Origin: Chara braunii
Lineage: Eukaryota; Streptophyta; Charophyceae; Charales; Characeae
DNA length: 49,578 nt
Direction of reading: 5' to 3'
Assembly (NCBI GenBank): GCA_003427395.1
Contig: BFEA01000492.1
Location: 162,953 to 212,530 of the forward strand
A program made the translations under genes and the position numbers. Of this stretch, positions 31,813 through 42,745 are shown piece by piece. The notes beneath the pieces are model-generated. The model was not told where the DNA came from. It did no database searches and worked only from the letters and a program-made list of their open reading frames with translations. Position 1 is the stretch's first letter; each line of letters begins with the position of its first letter.

Positions 31813-31857
31813 ATTTTTTCAACCTGCGACCTCTACTAGAGAGGAGGTGATAAATTA
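31779..31857 (-). mobile_element. truncated LINE-type 3' tail
   Basis: On the minus strand TATCACCTCC, a purine/pyrimidine arm (CTCTAGTAGAGGTCGCAGGTT) and poly-A parallel the terminal stem-loop region of LINE A. The left arm of the stem is missing. Confidence 0.45.
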
Positions 31858-31986
31858 AAAAAAAAAAGAAAAAAAAAGGGGGGGGTGATGGTTCAAGTCA
31901 CCAAACTGACATTTGGTTAAAACTGACATTCTTTTGCAAAATCATGAAAAAAAGGAATTCAGCGAAAATTGATTAGATTTTGTGTG

Positions 31987-32129
31987 TTAAACCACCAGTA
32001 CGCTGACGAGCCACAATTTTAGGAAACGTACGGGCCACTACGGGAGCGCCGAAGTTCATCCGACTAGAAACGTTTCTACTCTTTATTTTTTTCCATGGCG
32101 GATAGATGGGCAAGGACTGGTGGTTTTAA
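31987..32129. mobile_element. TTAA-flanked MITE-like element
   Basis: TTAA (31987-31990), ACCACCAGTACGC ... GGACTGGTGGT, T, TTAA (32126-32129); 143 bp. Its interior (ACGTACGGGCCACTACGGG, CTAGAAACGTTTCTACT) is the same sequence as the element at 48410-48568 read on the other strand, so these are two copies of one family. No coding. Confidence 0.75.
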
Positions 32130-32577
32130 TCATGACTTGGGGCAGTCGCACGGGGACCTAAATTCACAAATATCTGGGGGGTTTGGTACCACGTATTTGT
32201 ACCTTTGGGTGCCTCTTGCAGTCACACATGAGTTGTGTGTCCACAAAGAGAACAGAGTCGCGGCCCAGACATTTGTGCCTTACAGAACTGCGCGTCGTCA
32301 CACTGGTTACACCCAGAAATTATATACATAGAGTTTTTCGTTTTCTTTTCCGAATGCTGAAATAACTCACACGGGTGTTTTGCTCATGCACAACTTTCTT
32401 GAAATACCTCACGGGGAAAGAAAAAAGCGAAAAGGCAATTTGTGACCGCCTCTGGAGGTGGTCTTGCAAAGAGTCTTCTCGTGGCCATGCAGGCTGCTGA
32501 CAAAAGGGTCACCAAAAAGTACATTCGGGTAGCGGGCCTCTCCAATGTGCCCTGAAAACTGGCTCAAAATTTGGGAT

Positions 32578-32666
32578 TTAAACCACCAGTGCTTCCTAAA
32601 GTTGTGCCCGTTAATTATCGGGCCACTACAGGCGGTCGATAGCTGGGCGCAGTACTTGCGGGTTAA
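32578..32666. mobile_element. TTAA-flanked MITE-like element, short form
   Basis: TTAA, ACCACCAGTGCTTCCTAAAG ... GATAGCTGGGC, GCAGTACTTGCGGG, TTAA; 89 bp. It is an internally deleted relative of 48410-48568 (shares CTTCCTAAAGT, GGGCCACTACAGG and CGATAGCTGGGC). Confidence 0.7.
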
Positions 32667-32689
32667 GATCATCAGGTCCCCATGTGACT

Positions 32690-33060
32690 TTGCGCCCGGT
32701 TCTCAGCACGTGTCGCTCCCCACGAATAGACTGGAGCATTTGTTTTCAAAAAAAAGAAAAAAAGAAAAAAAGAAAAAAGGTCCCCATCCGACTATGCCCT
32801 TGGTGTGCAGTATCACTCATCCAAAGTCCTCCTGTTACTGGATTAAAAAAAAAAAAAAAAAAAAAAGAACGCTGGACCCGTTTTCCAGCAGGTGAGGCTC
32901 CCCACCAATAGATGGAGCTCTTGTTATAAAAAAAAAAAAAAAAAAAAAAGACCTTGTGGACGTGATTTCCAGCAGGTGATGCTCCCCACCAATCGATGGA
33001 GTGGCCACCAGCAGGCCTACTAGGGAGGGATGCTCTTATCAACCCCCCTAGCAAACCTGC
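32690..33060 (+). mobile_element. three tandem LINE-type 3' tails
   Basis: Three head-to-tail partial copies start near 32695, 32873 and 32955. Each has a CCAGCAGGTGA-GCTCCCCACC-AATAGATGGAGC block; the first two run straight into poly-A (32749-32779 and 32845-32866 flank them, then 32930-32949), and the third continues into the stem-loop GCAGGCCTACTAGGG (33011-33025) with CCCTAGCAAACCTGC (33046-33060). They match the minus-strand tails of LINEs A-C and are in the opposite orientation to them. Confidence 0.65.
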
Positions 33061-33067
33061 TCGGGCC

Positions 33068-33253
33068 TTAAAGCACCAGTAAATGGGCACCTGGGCCGCG
33101 GGTCTGACACCTCAAATTCTGGAGACGCAAAACGAAAGCGCGCCCCCCGATCGACTATATCAACGGTGGGCCCAGCGTTTGACGCTTCGGCCTCGTTTTC
33201 TTGTGGCGACGAGTTTTGGACTGCAAGGCTGGGGCCGTGTCCTTGTGGTTTAA
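33068..33253. mobile_element. TTAA-flanked MITE-like element
   Basis: TTAA (33068-33071), AGCACCAGTAAATGGGCACC at the left; CCTTGTGGT then TTAA (33250-33253) at the right; 186 bp. Internal TATCAACGGTGGGCCCAGC matches the element at 49.4 kb. It begins 8 bases after the LINE-type stem-loop above. Confidence 0.65.
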
Positions 33254-33937
33254 CCAAAAAAAAAAAAAAAAGTCTGATCAGTTTAATATCTGATCCGTGG
33301 TCCATCCGGCCACTATTATTTTATTTATTAAAAGGAAAAAAGAAAAAAAAAGAAACTGAGCATGCTGACCAATTCGTCTAATTTTGGTGTCAAGCCACTC
33401 TTAACCATTTCGTCTCGAGTAAGTGATGTCTACACTCACTCGATACGAAATGGAGGTGACGATTTTACACGGAAAATCTAATCAATTTTCAAACTCTCAC
33501 TGAAATCTTGTGATGTCACAAAAAAATGTCAGTGTCAGTTGCCAGTATCTGGCCCAGCTTACCTGCGCGCAGCGCGTCAGCTGACCCGATACTGCAGATA
33601 GGCTCGGCATGCGAGAGCTCAACGGACCAGCTAAGGGAGGGCACAAAAATCTTGAGTGTCTACAGTTAGGCGGTGCTTCACTGTGTTCTCCTATTCCAAT
33701 AAAAGGGATAAACATCCCTGAAGAAGGTTTACGAAACGAGGAAAAGAAATTTTCTCAAGTCCAAAAATTATGGTTTAACCGTTTACGTGTGATGCTTATT
33801 GGTGCCACGGCGTAATCTAGTGCCGGTTGGGAAAACGCGGCTTGGAGATACTGGTCCTGAACAGTATGGGGTTAGCGGAAAAGAGGAGAGTCGGCATGAG
33901 GGAGTGGTACTCCTGGGACCACAGCGTGAACTACTTT
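33254..33937. other. no gene seen
   Basis: Mixed sequence with A-rich tracts near 33257 and 33338. ATTTCGTCTCGAGTAAGTGA (33406) and TCACTCGATACGAAAT (33436) form an imperfect inverted repeat. No coding. Confidence 0.4.
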
Positions 33938-34080
33938 TTTTTTTTTTTAAAATAGGAAAACCGGTGCCTCCGCTAGAAGAGGTGATAAGAGCACCCCCTC
34001 CTAGCGGACTGCCTGGTTGCTCCAATCTATTGGTGGGGAGCAGCATCTGCTGGAAAACGGGTCCAGCGTCCCTGTGAACA
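33938..34080 (-). other. LINE A 3' tail with terminal stem-loop
   Basis: Minus strand: GGGACGCTGGACCCGTTTTC, CAGCAGATGCTGCTCCCCACC, AATAGATTGGAGC, then TCCGCTAG pairing with CTAGCGGA (plus coordinates 34001-34008 and 33969-33976) around a 24-base loop, then poly-A. Homologous to the tails of B, C and the short copies. Confidence 0.8.
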
Positions 34081-34566
34081 ATTCAGCGTCTCAACACACT
34101 GACATTCTGCCAGCATTGACTACCCTGAAACCAGGGTTACCGTATTGGCTGAGCCAGGTGAAAGGATGCACACGAGAGGAAATGACAAGAGGGGCCTCTT
34201 CAGCCCTGCTGCTGGGCGCCTGACCAACCTGACTACCTAGTCCCCTTCCTTCCTTTCCAGATGCCGCAAACCAGTGAATTTGCACATTCCAGACTACTGC
34301 CTTTTTTTCACCAATGTGAAATGTCTTTTTTGAAGAAAGAATATTCTCCTGCCTGTATTGATTGCCTCAAATAGCCAGCAGCCCCAGTCCACCTTGATCG
34401 TGCAGGGTGAAGGCTGGCAGTCTGTCTATACTATCCCATTTATCCACTTCACTCGGCCTTGACGGCCCTCTTCTCTCTCTGCCGAAACTGTCCCCACAAA
34501 GTTGTTCCGATGGTGCCGATGTCTTGCCGATGAGTCATTTTTCTGCACTCCAGAGGGTGAGATCTC

Positions 34567-35852
34567 CTATACTGATTCGTAACACTGTAGATCCACCATG
34601 GAGAGAACATGGGGCGGAAAGGGATCGGGGAACTCTGAAGGAGGACGCAGAGCCTGAGGAACAGCAGCGTCTATCTTGGTCCAGTCATTGAAGCAAATAC
34701 CATAGTCCCTCCTGAGCTCAACGCAACCGAATTCCTGTAACTGGGCTCCCTCCCATCGAATGTGGGATATCCTGCCATCTCTGCGCAGCCATTCCCTGGA
34801 AAATTGTCTAATGGCTCGCACTATGTCACTTTCCATATGAAACAGATCTAATTTGGCTTTCACTCTTTGCCACTGTGCCATGATTTCTTTCTGGATATAT
34901 TGCCTAACCATTTCGGTGACTTCCACCCCCTCTACTTTGACTCTTTCAGTCGTGTGTATGCACCGGTTCCGCCATAGGGCCCAAATAACACCTCTCCTCC
35001 CCATCCTGAACATATTGTTTTCTAAGGGGCAGTGTGTGGGAGAGGACCAGGCTTGACATAGGAGGGCTCTCCAGTCCCATGGCCACATGGATGCAGTGCC
35101 TAGCTGTTGCCAGATCCTGTCCCACCAGCGCCATGTGAGAGCCGTGCCCGGGCATTGCAGAAAGATGTGCTCTATGGTCTCAGGGATCTTACGGGAAGGG
35201 AATGAAGAGCCAAACAGGAATGACACCATGGCAGCGCTAAACCCTTCTGTTCTAGGTAGGTTCGATCTATTAACCAGTTTTTGTTTGTAAGGAGGCAGCG
35301 GTGCTCTATCTGCCACTGCAGCCAGGCCAATTTCACTGGCTTGGACCTCGTAGCCTTAAATCATCAGATGGGTCGAACAACGTCCCTTCCCTCATTCACT
35401 TGGGATAACCATCGCTCTCTCATGATGCCTTTCACATGAATTCTCGGTCTCAAGAGGCAGTAGGCAAATTTTACTGACAAGGTGAATAAGGTCTTGTTTA
35501 CCCCCGTTTTACTTGCCGGGTTCCATTGCCATTCCTCTGGGTCGAGAGGGAGTTCAGCAAGTGGGGTTTCGGAAAGAAATGCGAACCAGTCCTTCTGCGA
35601 GTGGAGTACCTGGATGAGGTGCAAATCCGTCTTTCTCCACCATCTCAGCACATCAGGGTTATACCTCTTTAACCTATTGTCATCTTCCCAATGAAAGAGG
35701 TTCACTGGTGCTTCCTGTGCATATACCACCACCACATTCCCCACACTTTCTATGTCGTCCGAGATGACTAGCCAGTTACCCTCTTGTAAATACCGTCCTT
35801 TGCGCAGGATGCGCACCCAATCCAGAGGTATGGAAAAAATCAATTCCTCCAA
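34567..35852 (-). pseudogene. LINE A C-terminal region (zf-RVT-like)
   Basis: Two frames (35364-35852, 34567-35316) match the region downstream of the reverse transcriptase in LINEs B and C. It includes PLAELPLDPEEWQWNP and the IEHIFLQCPGTALTWRWW segment of a zinc-binding reverse-transcriptase-associated domain. In B the zinc site opens with WCAACLEG; here the equivalent reads SFLFGSS, so both cysteines are lost. Frameshifted and non-functional. Confidence 0.75.
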
Positions 35853-36657
35853 GTTCTTCCCTAGGTGGTAAAAATGTTTTACGTTAGGTCTTAGTTGTTA
35901 TTCCGTTTGCCAGTTCTTTTCCTCTATGTGTCATACGTCTTGGATTCTTACCACACCCCTTTTGACCCAGTTGTTCCACCGGGGTCCGAGTTGCGATATA
36001 CTCTCCTGTATCGATTGGTGATATGCATGTTCCCGAAGAGTGGTTGTCTCGACACCTCCTCCCACCAGGTCGGCCTGCCCTTGTTTGGCATGGAGAGCTG
36101 GCGCCACGCTTAAAGGGCCCTAATCTAGAAATTGTCCTTAGTCGAGTCTCGCTTGGCGGACCCCCCCGGGTTAACCTCATGAGGGGTCTGGGGGGCATAT
36201 GGTGTAATTTGTTCGAGGGCCAAGGCCGCCCACGGGAGACGGGGGTGAACAACAACCGCTTGAACCATTGAACCGTCAATGTTGTAAATGGGTCCATAAT
36301 TCCTAGACCCCCTTTGTCTCTCGGTTGAATAACAATCGGCCAGAGTCGCAGACGACTCTGTTGATCACATTAGAGAGAGTGCTATTCCCCTTCCAGAGCA
36401 GGGCATTAACCTATCTCTTTAGCGCTTTGACGACTTCTTTGCTAAGGGCCCATGTCGCTGATTTGTACCACAGTGTGGGCAATACAACATTATTGATGAT
36501 CACTGACCAAGGTTCTGCCATTCAGCGATGTCCGCTTATCATTTCAGTGGGCGATCTTTTCTAGCGCAGGCTTCAAAATGTAGTCATTGTTCGAGGTTGG
36601 TCTGCCAAAGGCTGTTATCATGATGCCTAAAACTCGGATCGGAGCCTCTGTAAGTAG

Positions 36658-36960
36658 CTATTTAACCCTTTCTTGCTCGGGAGGGCGCACCCCTTGGTGA
36701 TGAATCCACCACCGTAAGGTCTTGGTTCCCCAATTGACTGTCATGTCGGACACGGTTGTGAAACGCACCATGAGGTTCCCGATCTCTTCCATATTCGTAG
36801 GGGAGGCATCCACGATGACAGTTAGGTCATCTGCAAACATGGAGCAGACAGGGATGACCTCCTTTGGAATAGCGGAGACTTTGTTAGTGCAAAGATTTGC
36901 AGTCAGCGCTTAATGAAAAGGAAGGGGGTCAACGGGTCCCCTTGGTGGACCGACACTGCA
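36658..36960 (-). pseudogene. LINE A reverse-transcriptase palm
   Basis: Encodes VHQGDPLTPFLF (QGDP near 36932-36944), a stop after FIKR, and then MFADDLTVIVDA (FADD at 36826-36837), followed by NWGTKTLRWW. These are the conserved QGDP and Y/F-x-DD catalytic motifs of non-LTR reverse transcriptase. The interval from 35.9 to 36.6 kb continues in broken frames. Confidence 0.8.
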
Positions 36961-37073
36961 AGTGCATTTCCGGGGCCAACATTCCGTTTACCTAAACTCC
37001 CATGGTGGCGTTCTAGTGCAGAATTGCAGTCCATCTCCGGAAATGTGGGTTGATGTTCATTTTTTTCATGCAT

Positions 37074-37990
37074 TTATAAAAAAAAAAAACAATCCACTTG
37101 ATCATATGCTTTCTCAGAGTCTATAACGATCACGACTGCATTGTATTTGTTCTGTATTGTCAGTCTCAGAAGCTCATTTATCAAGAGGATATTATCATGA
37201 ATTCTTCGCCCTATGATGAACCTTATTTGAGTGAAATGAATACGGGTTTCCAGGACAGGGATCAGGCAGTTCGCTAGGACCCTCTCTAACATTTTGTACA
37301 CAACTGTAAGCAAGGTTATCAGGCGAGGACACTCTGTCCAACCAACTCCCCCATGCGCCCGGATTCCCATACCTGCTTGCAAGACTTCATAAGATCTGGG
37401 GCCATCTTGTCCCATAATATTTCGTAGAACTCTTTTGGGAGACCATCTAGGCCCGACGCTTTTTCCTCCTCCATTTGCAACAAGGCAGTCCAAATTTCCT
37501 CCTTGGATAACGGCCTGTTGTTTTGATAGGCCTTTTCTCAGCGGATGTAAGAAGGTCGCAACCTCTTCTTCCCTAAACCGAGTATCCTGCTGAGAACACC
37601 TGGACGTGAAGATATTCTTAAAGAAGGACCGTGCTATCTGCATGCACCGTGGAGTGGAGAATGCCACTTCCTCGCACCGTTCCTTTGGATCGTACAGGGC
37701 CTCGATGATCGTCCTTCGTGTACGTACACGGGTCAGGCTAAAAAAATTAGTGTTTATTGTGCCTTCGGTTTGATATCGTGACATTCTTGCTCGCATTCCT
37801 TCCCATCGTTGAGCAGCAAAGGTTTGCAATTGTTGTTGTAGGACAGATATATCTGATTGATGGTTTGGGGTTGACAATGTATCGACAGTATCTAAAACAT
37901 CCTGCTGTTCAAGTTGCTGAAGTATCTTTATTTCACGTTCATGTGTGCGGACCGCTAATTGTGACGAGTATTCCTTGCATTTCTTAGTGA
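37074..37990 (-). pseudogene. LINE A linker and reverse-transcriptase fingers
   Basis: Opens with KKCKEYSSQLAVRTHERE (matching RKCKNYAKKMANQRFQEE of LINE B), then RVRTRRTIIEAL and CMQIARSFFKNIFTS typical of the region before the polymerase. After an internal frameshift it reads LITLLTVVYKMLERVLAN and then DSEKAYDQVD, where the first catalytic aspartate motif is usually F-x-DF-x-KAYD. Pseudogene. Confidence 0.8.
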
Positions 37991-37994
37991 GAAA

Positions 37995-38110
37995 AAAACA
38001 AATAGTGACGCTGGTAAGAGCAGACACCACTATTACCTTAGGGGAGGCTTCATCTATTGGTGGAGACTCTGGGGAGCTTCACCTGCTGGAAACCGGGTCC
38101 AGCGTCCCTT
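37995..38110 (-). other. LINE B 3' tail with terminal stem-loop
   Basis: Minus strand: GGGACGCTGGACCCGGTTTC, CAGCAGGTGAAGCTCCCC, CCACCAATAGATG, then AATAGTG pairing with CACTATT (plus 38028-38034 and 38001-38007) around a loop with GCTCTTACC. No poly-A follows; instead a T run leads straight into LINE A coding sequence. Confidence 0.75.
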
Positions 38111-38454
38111 TAATATTAGGTAACCCAAATTTGTTGGAGGAAAATGAATCAGAAAGATGAACGAGAGACCTGTCAACATTGATTGCCCTGGAGCTCAGAG
38201 GATTGACTGCACAAGTTGTGGGATAAATTGTGACTTATTGAATTCTGCCTATGCCCTTCCAGGGTTCTGCTCAAGTAGGCACAGGAGAGGGGTTGGTAGG
38301 TGGCAGTTGGAATGATGAGGATGAGACTCCTTATTCCAGGGAGCGACCGGAAATAGGAGTCCCATTCGCCCTTCCTACGACCCAACTATCAAAATTCTCT
38401 CCTATCCAGGTTGGGCGCCCCGTCTCTACTCCCTACTCCTTACCATTAATTCCA

Positions 38455-39944
38455 TCAATGTGTGATTACACTGATTAGGGAGGTGAGAAAGGTCTGGGAA
38501 ATCTGTGGGAGAGGGACGGGGGGTGTTAACAGAGATCGTAAACCAGTCATTAAAACAAAGTCGAAAGTCTTTTGCCTAGCTTCCAATCGATGATCATCGT
38601 CCAGGTGCCAACCATCCCATTGGAACCTTGCTATCCTCCCCCCATGTTCCCCTCCCAGCCAGTCCATGCAAAATTCATTTAGGTAGCAGGTGATGTCAGA
38701 CTTTTTAGAGAGGGGTTTTGTCAACTGTACGAGTCGTGTCCATCGAGCCTTGATTATTGTCTCAATTGTGTCCTTGATCATCTCTGTTATCTCGCCCTTC
38801 CCTATATGTGCGCCATTGATGATCAGTATGCAACGACGTCTCCAGATGACCCACAATAGCTTTCCTACCAATTAAAAACAGGTTAGAGGTGAAATCCGAA
38901 CCTTCGGCCGTCCAATGAGCACAGAGCAGGGCTCTCCACTCCCATGGCCAGCATGTGTCAGTTTCGAGAGCTGCCCAAATTCTTGCCCACCATCGCCAGA
39001 CGACTGTTGAGGCTGGACATTGCAAGAAAAAATGTTTAATTGTTTCATTTATCTTGTGGGATGAAAAACCCTCTAAGCAAGCCGCGCACCATGGCAGGGT
39101 TGTGCCTTTCTGTTCTAGGCTAGAGTGATTGATGAGGCATGCATTTGTGGGGAGGCAGCGGTGGGCAATTTGTAGCGAGGCCAGTTTAGCGGGTTTGCAC
39201 TTGGCTTCTTTAAACCATTTAATTGGTCTCAGTGCCTCCAATGGTACGTTAAGGTGCTTCACCCATCGGTCCACAATGCGATTTTTCAGGTTGATTCGGG
39301 GTTTTAACATCCTGTGACCTTAACCCCCAAGTTGTGCAGGTACCGGTATCGGGGATGTGGGTCCCGTGAGGGGATCCACCAACTCCATTCTCCTGGGTCA
39401 ATAGGGAGATTTTGAATGGGCAACTCGTGCCTGAAGGTTACCAAGTAATCCTGCTCCTTGGACATTCTCACCCTGTGAATACCTGCCTTCGGGAGCCAGA
39501 ACACCTCATCCGGAACCCCACGTACCAGCCGGTTCTGGCTGGTCATATAAAATAGATTTACCAACGCTTCCTCTCGGCTAGTCGACAACATTTGACCGAC
39601 ACGAGCCTTGTCTCCATCTATTGCCACCTAATGTCCCTCCAGAAGCCGCGGGCCACGTCACAATATCTGCACCATGCTAAGAGGAGAGAGAAAATAAGTT
39701 CCTCGAGATTTTCCCCAATTCGGTGGCAGTGTGGCAATTTACGTTTACGTTGGGTTTCCGTTATCCAATCGTTGTGTGTGTTGTCCCATATGTGTTCCGC
39801 TTTGTGGACCCCGTGCTTGACCCAAAAGTTCCATGGTCTTCCAAAGCTTGTGAAGACTCTCCCCTGTCGATATGTTATCCAACGATTCCTGAACAATGGT
39901 TGGCGAAGCACCTCCTCCCACCTACTGGGCGCTGGTTTGTCCAA
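38455..39944 (-). pseudogene. LINE B C-terminal region (zf-RVT-like)
   Basis: Successive frames (39618-39944, 39304-39627, 38762-39310, 38455-38871) encode the post-polymerase region. The zinc-binding segment reads LPWCAACLEGFSSHKINE then TIKHFFLQCP, with C-x2-C, H and C retained, and is followed by VVWRWWARIW. PIDPGEWSWW is the counterpart of PLDPEEWQWN in A and PFDPAQWEWQ in C. At least three frame changes make it non-coding. Confidence 0.8.
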
Positions 39945-40177
39945 GGGGGGGAGCCACCGCTAGTCTTGGACCAGCCAAAAAGTTATCTTTTTTTAAGATC
40001 TGCGCGGGCTGCAGCCCGGTCCGAGTGTACACTTGGCCTACAGGAGAGCCTGGGAACTGCCCAAACTACATCATCCAACCAAACAAGAGGATGCGTGGAA
40101 GACCAAGATTCAGAAGCCAGTCTTGGTATTTGCTTTAATGCTAGAGATTCCCATGAAAGGTTGCGTGTGCAGATTAA

Positions 40178-41283
40178 TCATTCTAGCCACTGCAGGGCCA
40201 GGGCAGCTGCCTGAGTGTCTAGGTTAAGAATCCCTAAGCCGCCGTGGGATTTAGATTGAACGATTGCCTCCCATGCGACCCTGTTCATCACATTTTGTGT
40301 TTCGTAATCACCCCGCCACAGGAATGTGGCAACCCGCTGTCTAAGGGATCTCGAAGATTTTCGGGGCATGAACCAAATAGCAGACTTATACCAAAGAGAC
40401 GCAAGTGCCACGTTGTTAATAACAAGATCCCTACCAAAGAGTGAGGTGTGTTTGTCTGTCCATGAGACCAGCTTCTGGAGTGTCGGGTCCAATAGCAATT
40501 TATCGTTGCTTTTAGGCTTTCCCGCAGTCGACAGTTGGATCCCCAGGACCCGGATTGGGGCCTCCAGCGGCCCCAGGTGACCCTGGACCGCTCCGATGGT
40601 CTGCCGCCATTATGGTGCATCCACCACCCCGGGGTCTTAGTGCCCCAATTGACCGACACGTCTGAAAGAGTGCAAAACCGGTTCATCAGACTCTCGATTT
40701 CTTCCATATTCCGATGGGAAGCCTCGATAATCAAGAACATATCATCAACAAACAAGGAGCACACTTGCATTGAATCCTCCAAAATGAAGATCACCTGGAT
40801 CCTACGGATGTTCCTGTTGGCTCTCAAGTTGGCTGCTAATGCCTCCATGACCACCACAAAGAGGTAAGGGGCCAAGGGATCGCCCTGTCTGACGGAACAT
40901 TGCAAGGGAAATTCTGGGGCCAAATGCCCGTTGATTTGCACTTTGGTTGTGGCGTTGGTATGAAGGATGCGCACCCATCGTCTGAAGTCCTCCCCAAAGT
41001 TCATTTTAGCTCATTTGTCCAGAAAATACCAGTTCACATGGTCGTACACCTTTTCAAAATCTATAAAGATGAAGGAGACATTGCACTTGGACTGAGGGGA
41101 GAGCCGCAACAGTTCGTTCACTAATAAAATATGATCGTGGATGCGACGACCCTTGAGAAAAACGGTTTGTGAAGGATGTATTATCCGCTCCAAGGCCGAG
41201 GCCATCCGGTTGGCAAGTGCATTGGATAACATTTTATAAACAACAGTTAACAACGTAATAGGTCTGTAGTTTCGTATATTCAT
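40178..41283 (-). pseudogene. LINE B reverse transcriptase
   Basis: Motifs in order: RNYRPITLLTVVYKML, RRIHDHILLVNELLRL, FIDFEKVYDHVNW, SVRQGDPLAPYLF, then LFVDDMFLIIEA (FVDD at 40741-40752, where the usual residue is A) and NWGTKTPGWW. An in-frame stop follows LDK (41011), and the frame shifts near 40.49 kb into a thumb-like region (LFGRDLVINNVALASLWY). It is a complete polymerase in outline but not translatable. Confidence 0.85.
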
Positions 41284-41474
41284 TTTGTCCCTTTTTTATA
41301 TAGCAATGTGATCACCCTTTGCCCTACCATTTCCCCCATCGCTACATCTTCCCACACCTTCCCATAAAAGCTCATGAGGTCGTCTACCAACCAGTCCCAA
41401 GAAGATGCCCAAAATTCTTTTGGCAAGCCATCCACACCGGGGGTCTTTTCTTCATCCATCTGGAGTAAGGCGGT

Positions 41475-42086
41475 CTATATCTCGTTTTTGGTTATTGGCC
41501 GTTCCAGTGCCTCTTTCAGTTGGGGGGTCAGAGTCTTGGTGAGTGGGGTAAGGAAAGTGTCGATTTCTGGGTCCTTTTGTTTTATTGGTGTGCCCTTAGT
41601 GTGGGATGTGAAAACATCCTTATAAAAGTCCCTAGCCATCCTCATACATTGCGGGGTGGAGGTGGTTAGGGGTTGATCCGAGTCAACGGGGTCCAGGAAG
41701 GCCTCGATTGATTGCCTTCTTGTTCTGGCCTTGGCCATGGCAAAAAACCTGGAATCCATGGGCTCTTCCGTGCTGTGCTTAGATACCTTGCCTCTGATCC
41801 TTAGGCCTTGCCATCTGTAGGTTGCAAATTCTAAGAGCTTGCTATTAAAACTTTGTAATTCCGGGCCAGAGGGCTGCTGCTGTAGGTCTTGAATTCGGTA
41901 TTGAATTTCCATTTCTTCCTGAAATCTTTGGTTAGCCATTTTTTTTGCGTAGTTTTTGCATTTGCGACCCATAAAATAAAGACCATTGCTGAACCATGTG
42001 ATCTCAAAATCAATTAACTGTTTTTGTTGCCGCCAATATTGCCACATGTCCCGTATTAAGCTCAAGAAGTCTTGTTGGTGCAACAA
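41475..42086 (-). pseudogene. LINE B linker before the polymerase
   Basis: A 203-codon frame with KARTRRQSIEAFLDP and CMRMARDFYKDVFTSH, typical of the region between endonuclease and reverse transcriptase. It stops at NEI-TAG-TALLQMDEEKTPG: the expected residue is W, so TGG has become TAG. Downstream VDGLPKEFW continues in the same frame. Confidence 0.8.
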
Positions 42087-42130
42087 TGCCGTGTTGAGTT
42101 AAAAGAAACTTGACCCATGATCGGGCTGCT

Positions 42131-42360
42131 TTCTGAAGGTGAGTGTTATTCCACCCATCGTGTGGTCCAACCCCCTATAAGGGCTGCGGGGAAGCAGATA
42201 TGCAAACTGTTAGGCCCCTTCCAGGTTTTCCAACATAAGGACGAGGTCAATTCGTGAGCATGGGTGTACCGATCGAGCTATGCCGATTCTGCCGAACATG
42301 AGCGCTTCCGTCATTTGCAGAAATTGGAGACTCGGGCCAGTCGGGAGACATTTTGGAAAT
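42131..42360 (-). pseudogene. LINE B endonuclease remnant
   Basis: The frame holds CSRIDLVLMLENLEGA, stop, then LDHTMGGITLTF. S-R-I-D and the D-H pair correspond to the last motifs of the apurinic/apyrimidinic-like endonuclease of LINEs. Everything 5' of about 42.4 kb is missing. Confidence 0.6.
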
Positions 42361-42447
42361 GCGCGGTGGCAAGGCTGAACTGATTCGCAGTAGGACCCCT
42401 CCATATACAGGCTCCGCCACCAGGACTTGCGATGAAGAGTGGTGATC

Positions 42448-42585
42448 TTAAACCACCAGTACATTTCGCATATTCTGGTTGCAGGCTGCTCACCGCGACT
42501 TTCGGATAGCGGAATTGCAACAAAGGCACCCGATGAAATTTGTCAATGGTGGCCCAACCCCAAAAGGTGTGGCGGTTATTATTAA
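42448..42585. mobile_element. TTAA-flanked MITE-like element between LINEs B and C
   Basis: TTAA (42448-42451), ACCACCAGTACATTTCGC at the left; a degenerate GGCGGT and TTAA (42582-42585) at the right; 138 bp. Internal TTGTCAATGGTGGCCCAACC matches 30.1 and 49.4 kb. It truncates LINE B and sits against LINE C's poly-A. Confidence 0.55.
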
Positions 42586-42591
42586 GCTGCA

Positions 42592-42745
42592 TTTTTTTTT
42601 TTTTTTTTTTTTTTTGAACTTCTTATTCAGGAAACCTACTTACCGAGGTGGTTATGTACCCCTAGTAAGTAGGTCCCTTAGTCGAAGGCTCCATCTATTA
42701 GTGGGGAGCTGCACCTGCTGGAAAACGGGTCCAGCGTCCCTGTAC
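42592..42745 (-). other. LINE C 3' tail with terminal stem-loop
   Basis: Minus strand: GGGACGCTGGACCCGTTTTC, CAGCAGGTGCAGCTCCCCAC, TAATAGATGGAGCC, then ACCTACTTAC pairing perfectly with GTAAGTAGGT (plus 42665-42674 and 42634-42643) around a 21-base loop, then a 24-base poly-A. Confidence 0.85.

Larger units (their letters stand above)
33938..37990 (-). mobile_element. LINE A, 5'-truncated and decayed
   Basis: A plant-type non-LTR retrotransposon on the minus strand. It starts (high coordinate) inside the linker before the reverse transcriptase, with no endonuclease. It runs through the reverse transcriptase and C-terminal region and ends with the shared 3' tail and poly-A at about 33938-33948. 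Stops and frameshifts break every domain. LINE B's 3' end abuts it directly at about 37990. Confidence 0.85.
37991..42447 (-). mobile_element. LINE B, 5'-truncated and decayed
   Basis: The best-preserved of the three LINEs. It retains the last part of the apurinic-type endonuclease, the linker, the whole reverse transcriptase and the C-terminal zinc region, ending in a 3' tail at 37.99-38.11 kb. Its 5' side is cut by the TTAA-flanked element at 42448. The protein is divided by several stops and frameshifts. Confidence 0.85.
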
